A DNA stretch of 64,000 bases from Dyella subtropica (lineage in GTDB: Bacteria > Pseudomonadota > Gammaproteobacteria > Xanthomonadales > Rhodanobacteraceae): contig NZ_JAPDPD010000012.1 in assembly GCF_026283965.1 (NCBI RefSeq), positions 113,841-177,840 of the forward strand, read 5' to 3'. The stretch's first letter is position 1, and each line of letters begins with the position of its first letter. Both the position numbers and the translations under genes were made by a program. The notes below the pieces were generated by a model. The model searched no databases and was not told where the DNA came from. It saw nothing but the letters and a program-made list of their open reading frames with translations. Below are positions 9,051 to 16,184 of the stretch, piece after piece.

Positions 9051-9136
9051 GCCAAGATCAAGGGCAACAGCAAGAACAAAGACGACAGCAAGAGCAAAGC
9101 AGCGGACTGCGACGACCGCCCCAAGATCGTTGACGT

Positions 9137-10585
9137 TCAGCCCTCGCCTTTTTCTTCTTCTTCGTCCTCGTCGCCATTGACCGGCGACTCACCCAGCAGC
9201 TCCTGTGCCTGTTCGCCGGGTAGCGATTCGACGTCGCGCAGTTTGCGTTGGATGGCGCGGGTGCGGACGCCGGCCTGGTCGATGACGTTGCTTGCTTCGG
9301 TGAGTTTCTTGCGGGTCTTTTCCAGCACGCCGGCGAATTTGCCGAACTCGGTCTTCACGGCGGCGAGCAATTGCCAGACTTCGCTGCTGCGCTTTTCGAT
9401 CGCTAGTGTGCGGAAGCCCATCTGCAGGCTGTTGAGCAGCGCGGTCAGGGTGGTGGGGCCGGCGAGGGTGATGCGGTAGTCGCGCTGCAGCAGGTCGGAG
9501 AGGCCAGGGCGGCGGATGACTTCGGCGTAGAGGCCTTCGGTGGGCAGGAACAGGATGGCGAAGTCGGTGCTGTGCGGCGGCGCGACGTATTTGGTATGGA
9601 TGCGTTTGGCCTCCTCACGCACGCGCATTTCCAGCGCGCGGCCGGCGGCCAGGGCGGCGTCGACGTCGGCAGCTTCCTGCGCGTCGAGCAGGCGCTGGTA
9701 GTCCTCGATGGGGAATTTGGCGTCGATCGGCAGCCAGACGGGCTGGTCGCCGTTGCTGCCGGGCAGGCGGATGGCGTATTCCACGCGCTCCGATGAGCCA
9801 GGCACGGTCGCCACATTGGCGGCGTATTGTTCGGGGATCAGGATCTGTTCGAGCAAGGCGCCCAGCTGCACTTCGCCAAAGGTGCCGCGCGTTTTCACAT
9901 TGGTCAGTACGCGCTTGAGGTCGCCCACGCCGGTGGCGAGGCTTTGCATTTCGCCCAAGCCGCGCTGCACCGCTTCCAGCCGCTCCGAGACCAGCTTGAA
10001 CGATTGGCCGAGGCGCGTTTCCAGCGTGCTCTGCAGTTTCTCGTCGACGGTGGCACGCATCTGCTCCAGCTTCGCGGCGTTGTCGTCCTGAATCGCCTTG
10101 AGCTTGATTTCCAGCGTGGCGCGCACTTCGCCCAGGCGCTTCTCATTGTCGGCAGTGAGTGCGGCCAGGCGCTGCTGCTGCTGTTCGCCAAGGCGATTGA
10201 GGGTGAGCGTGAGTTCCTCGCGGCTCTTGCGCGCATCTTCCGTGAGGCGCTGGGCCAGGGACTGCAGGCCGTTGTCGGTACGTTCGGTAAGCAGGTTCAG
10301 GCGCTGACCGAAACCATCGATACGCTCAGCCTGCTGCAGGTTCATACCGCCGAGCTGTTCGCCGACGTGGCCACGAAAGCGATCGAAACCCTGCTGCAGC
10401 TCCTCGCGCCCGGCGCGTTGCTCCTCGCGCAGGGCACGTTGCAGACGCTCGCCGTCGTCTTTCAGCGCGTCCAACCGCGTGGTCAGGCCCGTGTCGTTCC
10501 GGCTGCGTAACAGCATGATCTGCAGCACCAGCACGGCCAGTACGGCGACGACAACGACGATCAGCAGTACTTCGGTGGCGGGCAT
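9137..10585 (-). CDS. rmuC: DNA recombination protein RmuC
   Basis: RmuC limits DNA inversions at short inverted repeats; the family carries a PD-(D/E)XK-like nuclease fold and its biochemistry is incompletely known. The 482-residue product has an N-terminal membrane anchor (about 5-27, LLIVVVVAVLAVLVLQIMLL), a long coiled coil (about 30-200, rich in Gln, Glu and Arg) and the RmuC domain (about 205-435, with GTFGEVQLGALLEQIL and PIDAKFPIEDYQRL). It ends in an acidic tail GDEDEEEEKGEG. It is transcribed from 66 bp behind rlmI. The family link to short inverted repeats is worth noting because this chromosome is full of them, but that connection is only suggestive. Confidence 0.93.
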   Translation of the reverse strand: MPATEVLLIVVVVAVLAVLVLQIMLLRSRNDTGLTTRLDALKDDGERLQRALREEQRAGREELQQGFDRFRGHVGEQLGGMNLQQAERIDGFGQRLNLLTERTDNGLQSLAQRLTEDARKSREELTLTLNRLGEQQQQRLAALTADNEKRLGEVRATLEIKLKAIQDDNAAKLEQMRATVDEKLQSTLETRLGQSFKLVSERLEAVQRGLGEMQSLATGVGDLKRVLTNVKTRGTFGEVQLGALLEQILIPEQYAANVATVPGSSERVEYAIRLPGSNGDQPVWLPIDAKFPIEDYQRLLDAQEAADVDAALAAGRALEMRVREEAKRIHTKYVAPPHSTDFAILFLPTEGLYAEVIRRPGLSDLLQRDYRITLAGPTTLTALLNSLQMGFRTLAIEKRSSEVWQLLAAVKTEFGKFAGVLEKTRKKLTEASNVIDQAGVRTRAIQRKLRDVESLPGEQAQELLGESPVNGDEDEEEEKGEG

Positions 10586-10651
10586 GAGCAGGTCCGGCGG
10601 TTACTAGTCGCGCAGTTTACGCGTTCCCGTCTCAGACGCTGCGACCGCGGA

Positions 10652-11827
10652 TTACCACACTCGGCAGAACACCGCCTTCAGGTAACGTCCTTCCGCCACA
10701 TCGCTGCGCACGGGGTGGTCGGCACCGGCGCCGCGCACGTCCAGTACCTGGATCTCACGCCCGGCATTGAGCGCCACGCGTCGCAGCATTTCGAGGAAAT
10801 CCTCTTCGCTGACCAGGCCGGTGCACGAACAGGTCAGCAGCAGGCCGCCGGGCGGTATCACGTCGAGCGCCAAGCGATTCATCGCGAAGTATTTCTTCAG
10901 CGCATCGATGACCTTGCTGCGATCGCGGGTGAGCTTGGCCGGGTCCAGCACTACGGCGTCGTATTGCTCGCCACGCGTGATGGCGTTGCGCAGCCAATCG
11001 AAGATGTCGGCCTGTTCGAAATTCGCGGTGAGCTGGTTGGCGGCGGCGTTGGCGCGGGCGATGTCCAGGATGCCGGCGTCCATGTCGACACCGGTTGCTT
11101 CGCTCGCGCCAGCGGCCAGCGCATGCACGGCGAAACCGCCGGCGTTGCAGCACAGGTCGAGCACACGGCGGCCGCGGGCCAACTCGGCGAAGCGGCGGCG
11201 GTTGTCGCGCTGGTCGGCGAAGAAGCCGGTTTTGTGCCCGGAGCCAGGCGCGGCGTGGAAGCGCAGGCCGTGCTCGTGCACTTCCACCGCGGCAGGTGCT
11301 TCGGCGGCGCGGCAGTCGAAGGATTCCTGCTTCTGCACGTGGGTCTCGGCGAACCAGTACAGGCGCGCGCCGGGGAAGTGCGCGAGCAGGGCGGCGTGGA
11401 TGGCTTCGCGGAATTTCCACATGCCGGCGGCGAAGTACTCGATCACCAGGATGTCGGCGTAGCGGTCCACGATCAGGCCGGAGAGACCGTCGCCCTCGCT
11501 GTGCACCACGCGCCAGGCGTCGCTGTCGCCGTCCAGTTGTAGTAGCTCGCGGCGGAGTTCTACCGCACGCGCGATGCGGCCGGCGATCCAGTCGGCGTCG
11601 ATGCTTTCGTCCGGGTCGTTGGTGAGCAGGCGCAAGGCGATGCGCGCATGGCCGTTCCAGAAGCCGCGACCGACGAAACGATCCTTGGCATCGACCACAT
11701 CCACCACGCTGCCGGGTGGCAGCCGGCCCTCGGGTTTGTGCACTTGCGCGGACCACACCCAGGGGTGGCCGGGGGTGCGATCGGATTTGAGACGGATGAC
11801 GGGGAGGGCGGGGGCGGGGCTATTCAT
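10652..11827 (-). CDS. rlmI: 23S rRNA m5C1962-type methyltransferase, RlmI family
   Basis: A class I SAM-dependent RNA methyltransferase (COG1092/RlmI family) of 391 residues. A PUA-like domain occupies about 8-80 (HPWVWSAQVHKPEGRLPPGS, then FVGRGFWN). A central EEHEAD-like segment leads to the Rossmann domain with SAM loop VLDLCCNAGGFAVHAL near 218-233. DPAKLTRD and the cysteine loop LLTCSCTGLVSEEDF (about 340-354) carry the catalytic cysteine expected for m5C formation. The product is close to the 396 residues of E. coli RlmI. It is followed by rmuC on the same strand. The exact target base is inferred from the family. Confidence 0.88.
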   Translation of the reverse strand: MNSPAPALPVIRLKSDRTPGHPWVWSAQVHKPEGRLPPGSVVDVVDAKDRFVGRGFWNGHARIALRLLTNDPDESIDADWIAGRIARAVELRRELLQLDGDSDAWRVVHSEGDGLSGLIVDRYADILVIEYFAAGMWKFREAIHAALLAHFPGARLYWFAETHVQKQESFDCRAAEAPAAVEVHEHGLRFHAAPGSGHKTGFFADQRDNRRRFAELARGRRVLDLCCNAGGFAVHALAAGASEATGVDMDAGILDIARANAAANQLTANFEQADIFDWLRNAITRGEQYDAVVLDPAKLTRDRSKVIDALKKYFAMNRLALDVIPPGGLLLTCSCTGLVSEEDFLEMLRRVALNAGREIQVLDVRGAGADHPVRSDVAEGRYLKAVFCRVW

Positions 11828-11882
11828 CCGCCCATGATAGCGGGTGAGCCGCTTTTACCCCTCCCCTGCTTCACACAGTGCG

Positions 11883-12320
11883 TTACCGCAGCCGCAGCGC
11901 CAGCCAGGAAAGCAGGGCCAGCAGGTTGATGCCCAGGTGCGAAACGCTGGGGCCGGCCACGGCCAGCAGGAAGCCCTGCGAACCGACATGCCAGTCGAGG
12001 CCCAGACGCGGAGCCATCTGCAGGGTGGCGAAGACGTTGACGAAAGCGCCGCAGTGCAATGCATAGCTCAGCACCGGTGTGGCGATCAGCGGCAACTGCA
12101 TCAGCTGGGCCACGCGGGAGAGGGATACGCCACGCTCGCTGCCTTCCGTCAGCAGCACGCCCGCGATCAGCACAAAGCCGTACAACAGCAGGCCGATCAG
12201 CGCCAGGATCGCATCGTGGGTCGAACCCAGTGGCAGCAGGCGGCGGAACATAGTCACCACGCCGTAGAAGCCGCCAGCGATTTCGAGGATGCCGATCAGG
12301 CGGAAGAGGAAGTTGCGCAC
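11883..12320 (-). CDS. Small multi-pass inner-membrane protein
   Basis: Unknown function. From a GTG at 12318-12320 the product has 145 residues with four predicted membrane helices (about 4-22 LFRLIGILEIAGGFYGVV, 34-56, 72-95 and 118-143). The frame stays open further upstream, but that part runs into REP-derived sequence and lacks membrane character, so the GTG start is preferred; no strong ribosome site supports it. It lies 55 bp upstream of rlmI on the same strand and may be co-transcribed with it. No conserved motif beyond hydrophobicity is visible. Confidence 0.6.
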   Translation of the reverse strand: MRNFLFRLIGILEIAGGFYGVVTMFRRLLPLGSTHDAILALIGLLLYGFVLIAGVLLTEGSERGVSLSRVAQLMQLPLIATPVLSYALHCGAFVNVFATLQMAPRLGLDWHVGSQGFLLAVAGPSVSHLGINLLALLSWLALRLR

Positions 12321-12404
12321 GCGAGCTGCCCGTTCAAAAGTCGCAAGCTTAGCCGAGCATGGGCGGTGCAAAACGACGACGGCGTACCGCGCTTCAGCGT
12401 CGAT

Positions 12405-12535
12405 GTAGGAGCGCACCCTGTGCGCGACGAACCGGCAGGAAAGCCGGTTTGCACGGCGTAAGCCGCCCGCAGAGCGAGGGCCATGGATGGCCCGAGTGAC
12501 AAACCGGCAGGATGGTCAGTTTGCACGGCGTAAGG
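12405..12535. repeat. REP-like palindrome pair
   Basis: Two successive units. The first (12405-12464) reads GTAGGAGCGCACCCTGTGCG, then GACGAACCGGCAGGAAAGCC, GGTTTGCACGGCGTAAGCC. The second (about 12498-12535) is headless: GACAAACCGGCAGGATGGTC then AGTTTGCACGGCGTAAGG. They lie in the 231-bp gap behind the ygiC-like gene and upstream of the small membrane protein. The two tails are near-direct repeats about 70 bp apart. Confidence 0.8.
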
Positions 12536-12551
12536 TGCTGTTCTGGAAGGT

Positions 12552-13733
12552 TCAGGCCATCAGCACGCTGCGCGGCTCTTCCACAATGGCATGTGGCACG
12601 AAGCGCGCGGTGTCCTGGGTCACCCGCGAGCGATCCTCGCGGATGCCCATGCCGCAGGCACGGTCGCCCACCACCCAACTGCCGAGCAGCGCATGCCGGC
12701 CATCAAAATCGGCCAGTGGATGGTAGGCCTGCCGAATGCACGGCCCGTTGCGGTAGGGGCCATCGGTGGACACCTGCTCGCCGTTAGGCAGGTGCATGGC
12801 GATGTTGGCGCCCTCGCGCGAATGAATGGGCTTGCGCACCCAGCCGCGCGGGAGTTCGCCGCCGTCGTCGAACTCCGCCGGCAGCAGGTTGGGATGGCCT
12901 GCGTGCTTCTCCCACAACAGAGGCAAGATGCCTTTGTTGCTGAGTACGGCCTTCCAGGGCGGCTCGATCAATTGCAGGCCCGAGCCGGGCAAGTGGCGGC
13001 CAAAGGTCTCGCGGAACATGTCCTCCAACGGGTAGAGCTTGAACAAGCAGCCGATCACCCGGTCTTCCATATCGCTGAAACGGCCGTCTGCCGTGATGCC
13101 GATGTCCTCGATCGCCATGGCATCGCATTCGATGCCGGCTTGCAAAGCGCAGTCGCGCAAGTAGGCGATGGTGCCCTGGTCTTCGTTGGAATCGCGCACG
13201 GCGGCGAACAGGAATGGGCGTGCTGTGCTTCGCGCAATCGTGCCGAAAGCCTCCACCAGCGACTCGTAGATGGAGTTGAACTGATCGGCGCCGGTCGGCA
13301 GGCGGTTGCGGGTGAGCTGGTCTTCCAGCCATTGCCATTGGAAGAACGCCGACTCGAACAGCGAGGTCGGCGTGTCGTAATTCAGTTCGTAAAGTTTGGC
13401 GGGGCCATTGCCGTCATAGGCGAAATCCATCCGGCCGTAGAGGTGCGGCTGGCGATCGCGCCAGCTGCGCGCGATCCAGTCCCAATACGGTTCAGGAATC
13501 GCCAACTGACGCATGCGCAGCTCGCTGTTGACCACGTCGTCGACCAGATCCAGCGCCATCGCGTGAAGTTCTTCGGTGGGCGCTTCGATGTCGTCTTCGA
13601 TCTCGCGCAGACTGAAGGCGTAGTACGCCGATTCATCCCAATAGGGTGCGCCGTCGACGGTGTGGAAATGGAAGCCGCTTTCGGCGGCACGGTCGCGCCA
13701 GTCCGGGCGCTCGACAATGGCGATGCGGCGCAT
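12552..13733 (-). CDS. ygiC: Glutathionylspermidine synthase family protein, YgiC-like
   Basis: A 393-residue protein of the ATP-grasp-like glutathionylspermidine synthase fold (without the amidase half found in E. coli Gsp). Recognisable segments are RRIAIVERPDWRDRA at the start, PHLYGRMDFAYDG, KLYELNYDTPTSLFESAFFQ, a FRETFGRHLPGSGLQLIEPP region, AVLSNKGILPLLW and a C-terminal GSWVVGDRACGMGIRED. Whether it makes glutathionylspermidine is not known even for E. coli YgiC/YjfC. Its start overlaps the stop of the YgiB-like lipoprotein gene (TGATG), matching the conserved ygiB-ygiC pair and implying a shared cell-envelope-related role. Confidence 0.88.
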   Translation of the reverse strand: MRRIAIVERPDWRDRAAESGFHFHTVDGAPYWDESAYYAFSLREIEDDIEAPTEELHAMALDLVDDVVNSELRMRQLAIPEPYWDWIARSWRDRQPHLYGRMDFAYDGNGPAKLYELNYDTPTSLFESAFFQWQWLEDQLTRNRLPTGADQFNSIYESLVEAFGTIARSTARPFLFAAVRDSNEDQGTIAYLRDCALQAGIECDAMAIEDIGITADGRFSDMEDRVIGCLFKLYPLEDMFRETFGRHLPGSGLQLIEPPWKAVLSNKGILPLLWEKHAGHPNLLPAEFDDGGELPRGWVRKPIHSREGANIAMHLPNGEQVSTDGPYRNGPCIRQAYHPLADFDGRHALLGSWVVGDRACGMGIREDRSRVTQDTARFVPHAIVEEPRSVLMA

Positions 13734-14272
13734 CAGCTGCCGCCGCCGCGTTCGCCGCTGGACGAGCCGAAGCCGCCGCGGCTCGTGGTGATGGCGCGGT
13801 CCGGAGTGGCCGACACAGGCACCATGTTCGGTGTGCCGCCCGTGTTGCGATACACGCCGCCATAGTTCTGATCCGGACGCTGCCACTGTCCGCCGGCATC
13901 GCGGAAGGCCGGGCCGCTGGTGAAGCCGGTCATGGGCGAGCCGTTGCGCATCATTTGCGACAGGAAAAAGCCGGTCATCATGGGCCCGAAGAACGAGTGC
14001 CCGCTGCTGTCACGGCGCTCCTCGCAGCGATCCCAGTCGTAGCCGGCGGCGCATTCTTCGCGTGTGGCGAAGTGTGGGCTGTTCTCCGCCGAATCTTGTG
14101 TGGCCTTGTCGAACGCCTGCTGGCAGGTCGCGCGATCCTGGGTCTGGCTGACGCAGGATTCGACGGAGGTGTACAGGCCCTCGCGGGCGGTTTCCTCGTT
14201 GCTGCTGCAGGCGGTGAGCAGTAGTGGAGCGGTGCTCATTAGCAGCAGGGTGGCGGTGCGGGATCGCTTCAT
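13733..14272 (-). CDS. ygiB: DUF1190 lipoprotein, YgiB-like
   Basis: A predicted lipoprotein of 179 residues. The signal ends in the lipobox LLLTAC (about residues 18-23), so the Cys would be lipidated. The mature part has the DUF1190 pattern ESCVSQTQDRATCQQAFDKA, FATREECAAGYDWDRCE and a Gly/Ser-rich tail (FGSSSGERGGGS). Four mature cysteines in CxxxxxxxxxC and CxxxxxxxxC spacing may form disulfides. The ATG at 14270-14272 is chosen because it gives the clean signal. Its stop overlaps the start of the YgiC-like synthase gene, an arrangement also seen in enterobacteria. Function is unknown. Confidence 0.85.
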   Translation of the reverse strand: MKRSRTATLLLMSTAPLLLTACSSNEETAREGLYTSVESCVSQTQDRATCQQAFDKATQDSAENSPHFATREECAAGYDWDRCEERRDSSGHSFFGPMMTGFFLSQMMRNGSPMTGFTSGPAFRDAGGQWQRPDQNYGGVYRNTGGTPNMVPVSATPDRAITTSRGGFGSSSGERGGGS

Positions 14273-14355
14273 GAGCGGCTTCCGTACGGGGGATTGGGGA
14301 AGCATGCCTGCATGGTTGTGGGGAGGGAAGGGTGGGGGGCTTGCGACTGCGTGTC

Positions 14356-14411
14356 CTGGTTCGCCTGCGGCGGGTTTTCGAACCGCTGCACAGGGGCCCC
14401 AAGATCAACAG
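14356..14411 (+). repeat. Internally deleted copy of the multi-hairpin module (copy E)
   Basis: The sequence TTCGCCTGCGGCGGGTTTTC-GAACCGCTG, the left part of the module core, runs directly into CACAGGGGCCCCAAGATCAA, its right end. In copy A these two points are about 200 bp apart and each is preceded by ACCGCTG. The join is exactly what recombination between the two ACCGCTG copies would leave. It lies between ygiB and srkA. Confidence 0.75.
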
Positions 14412-14435
14412 CAGAGCCGCTACGTCGATGTGTTT

Positions 14436-15392
14436 TCAGGCTCCCAGCCCATCGGCCAATTCGTGCAGGTCGTCGACATGTTGTTCCCACCAGCGCGATT
14501 CGGCGGCGAAGGGGAAGGCTGCCGGGAAGGCGGGGTCGTGCCAGCGGGTGGCGATCCAGCCGGCGTAGTGGAGTTGGCGCATGGCGCGCAGTGCGGGGAC
14601 CAGGGTCAGTTCGACGTAGTCGAATTCGCGGAATTGCTGGTAGCCGGTGAGCAGGGCGTCCATGGACGAGTCGTCATTGGCCAGCATCCACAGGTCCTGC
14701 ACGGCCGGCCCTGTGCGTGCGTCGTCGAGGTCGACGAAGTGGGGGCCGTTGTCGGTCCACAGCACGTTGCCGGGATGGCAGTCGCCGTGCAGGCGAAGCT
14801 GGCGCACGGGGCCTGCGGCTTCGAAACGTTGGGCGACGGCTTCGTCGACGCGTTGTGCGGCGACGCGGTAGCGCGCTTGCAAGGGCGGGGGCAGTAGCGG
14901 TGAGGCCAGTACGGCTTGCATGGGCTGCGCGATCAAAGTCGCGCAATCGACGCGGCCGCGATGCGCGAACGGTGCGCGCGCACCGATCAGATGCATGCGC
15001 GCGATCAGTCGGCCTAGCCATTCCAACTGTTCGGTCGATTCCAATGAAGGTGCGCGGCCGCCGCGTCGTGGTGTAAGTGCGTAGCGGAAGCCCTCGTGGT
15101 GCAGCAGTGTTCGCCCACCGAAGACGAGTGGAGCGACCATCGGCAGCTCCGCCGCGGACAGCTCCAGCGCGAAGGCATGCTCTTCAAGGATCGCCGCGTC
15201 GCTCCAGCGCCCAGGGCGGTAGAACTTCGCCACTACCGGTGCGGCGTCATCCAGGCCGACTTGCCACACGCGGTTCTCGTAGCTGTTCAACGCAAGCAGT
15301 CGGCCGTCGGGCCACAGGCCGCAAGCGGTGACGGCATCGAGTACATGGTCCGGTGTGAGTCCGGCGTAAGGTGCCTCAGCGCTCATGGGCAT
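14436..15392 (-). CDS. srkA: Stress response Ser/Thr protein kinase, SrkA (RdoA/YihE) family
   Basis: A bacterial kinase-like protein (APH/choline-kinase fold) of 318 residues. SrkA of E. coli phosphorylates proteins and counters stress-induced death. Visible motifs are NSYENRVWQVGL near residues 36-47, the ATP lysine region APVVAKFYRPGRW (about 51-63), the catalytic loop LHGDCHPGNVLW (about 197-208) with its Asp, and the metal-binding FVDLDDA (about 213-219). Family members are about 325 residues, so the protein is complete. Two in-frame ATGs two codons apart are possible starts. It is followed by ygiB-ygiC on the same strand, but more than 160 bp and a repeat fragment separate them. No DsbA gene follows, unlike in E. 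coli. Confidence 0.92.
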   Translation of the reverse strand: MPMSAEAPYAGLTPDHVLDAVTACGLWPDGRLLALNSYENRVWQVGLDDAAPVVAKFYRPGRWSDAAILEEHAFALELSAAELPMVAPLVFGGRTLLHHEGFRYALTPRRGGRAPSLESTEQLEWLGRLIARMHLIGARAPFAHRGRVDCATLIAQPMQAVLASPLLPPPLQARYRVAAQRVDEAVAQRFEAAGPVRQLRLHGDCHPGNVLWTDNGPHFVDLDDARTGPAVQDLWMLANDDSSMDALLTGYQQFREFDYVELTLVPALRAMRQLHYAGWIATRWHDPAFPAAFPFAAESRWWEQHVDDLHELADGLGA

Positions 15393-15423
15393 GTAATGAA
15401 CAGAGCGAGCGAAGCGCCCGGCC

Positions 15424-15864
15424 TCACTTAAGTCCCACGACGCGCGCCGGAATCACCGCCATGGTGATGCGCGAGATGCACACCAGTTCGCCGGCTTCGT
15501 TCTCGATACGAATTTCCCACACTTGCGTGGTGCGCCCGATATGCAGCACGCGTGCCGTGCCGGTGACGATGCCACTGCGCACGCCGCGTACATGGTTGGC
15601 ATTGATGTCCAGGCCCACCGCCACTTCTTGTGCGGGATCGAGCGTGAGCATGGCGGCTGTGCTTCCCAGCGTCTCGGCCAGTGCCACCGAGGCGCCACCG
15701 TGCAGAAGGCCGTAGGGCTGATGCGTGCGGTGGTCCACCGGCATGGTGCCTTGCAGCCAGTCATCGCCGACGGCGGTGATGCGGATGCCCAGCGTTTCCA
15801 TCATGGTGTTCGCGCTCCAACCGTTGAGGCGTACGAGGTCGGTGTCCTGCTTCCAGATGGTCAT
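15424..15864 (-). CDS. Hotdog-fold acyl-CoA thioesterase, YdiI/PaaI type
   Basis: A 146-residue protein spanning one 4HBT hotdog domain. The signature HQPYGLLHGGASVALAETLG (about 51-70) contains the HGG turn and the Glu that in YdiI/MenI and EntH-type enzymes attacks the thioester. The substrate is not deducible: 1,4-dihydroxy-2-naphthoyl-CoA is one family option, but no menaquinone gene is near. The start ATG (15862-15864) and the GAGCAG before it are part of the 24-bp outer arm of the element at 15864-16156, so that element forms the 5' untranslated region and ribosome site. It is 31 bp upstream of srkA on the same strand. Confidence 0.87.
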   Translation of the reverse strand: MTIWKQDTDLVRLNGWSANTMMETLGIRITAVGDDWLQGTMPVDHRTHQPYGLLHGGASVALAETLGSTAAMLTLDPAQEVAVGLDINANHVRGVRSGIVTGTARVLHIGRTTQVWEIRIENEAGELVCISRITMAVIPARVVGLK

Positions 15865-16156
15865 GGGATGCTCTGCTCTATTTGACGTAGGCGGCATGAT
15901 ATCCAGAAGACGCGCCACCGACGTTGCGTGGCGATGCGCCTGACTGGTCGTCAGGTCGAGCCGCGCGGCGTCGGTGGCGCGCCTTCTGGATATCACCCCG
16001 GTCGTCTATCGACCAAAATGCTGGGCCGTTGCGGTTTGCGCGCAGCTCACCGCCGCGCTGTCTCGACAGACGTCCAGTCTGCCTTCGCCAACCCAACGGC
16101 GATCTGCGCGCAAACCGCAACGGTGACACCTGCGTCAAATAGAGCAGAGCATCCCA
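15864..16156. repeat. Double-hairpin element with perfect outer inverted repeats, copy 1
   Basis: This 293-bp element has a 24-bp perfect outer inverted repeat (15864-15887 with 16133-16156, containing GCTCTGCTCTATTTGACG). Inside are two long hairpins. Hairpin 1 pairs 15898-15923 with 15969-15994 (25 of 26 bp, starting GATATCCAGAAG), with a tip CCTGAC-tggtc-GTCAGG (15939-15955). Hairpin 2 pairs 16026-16045 with 16104-16123 (20 of 20 bp, with GCGGTTTGCGCGCAG), with a tip CAGAC-gtcca-GTCTG (16067-16081). Folded, it would be a three-way junction. Its left end forms the ribosome site of the thioesterase gene and its right end lies 28 bp before the reductase gene. A relative of the same design is at 60338-60624. 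No protein is encoded. Confidence 0.88.
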
Positions 16157-16184
16157 GGGTTGATACCCGTCAAAAGAGGTCGCA

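Noticed and set aside
8768..9180. Short frames in the multi-hairpin modules with SLFGQRKVTKRE-like or FSLAKQRKVTR-like peptides (also near 26870, 42067 and 47878)
   Set aside because: The same peptides recur on both strands only because the DNA repeat recurs; there are no ribosome sites and the frames break at different points in each copy.
15864..16156. Double-hairpin element as an integron attC site
   Set aside because: No integrase or gene-cassette array, and no paired attC core sites; the outer repeats are long and perfect, unlike attC.
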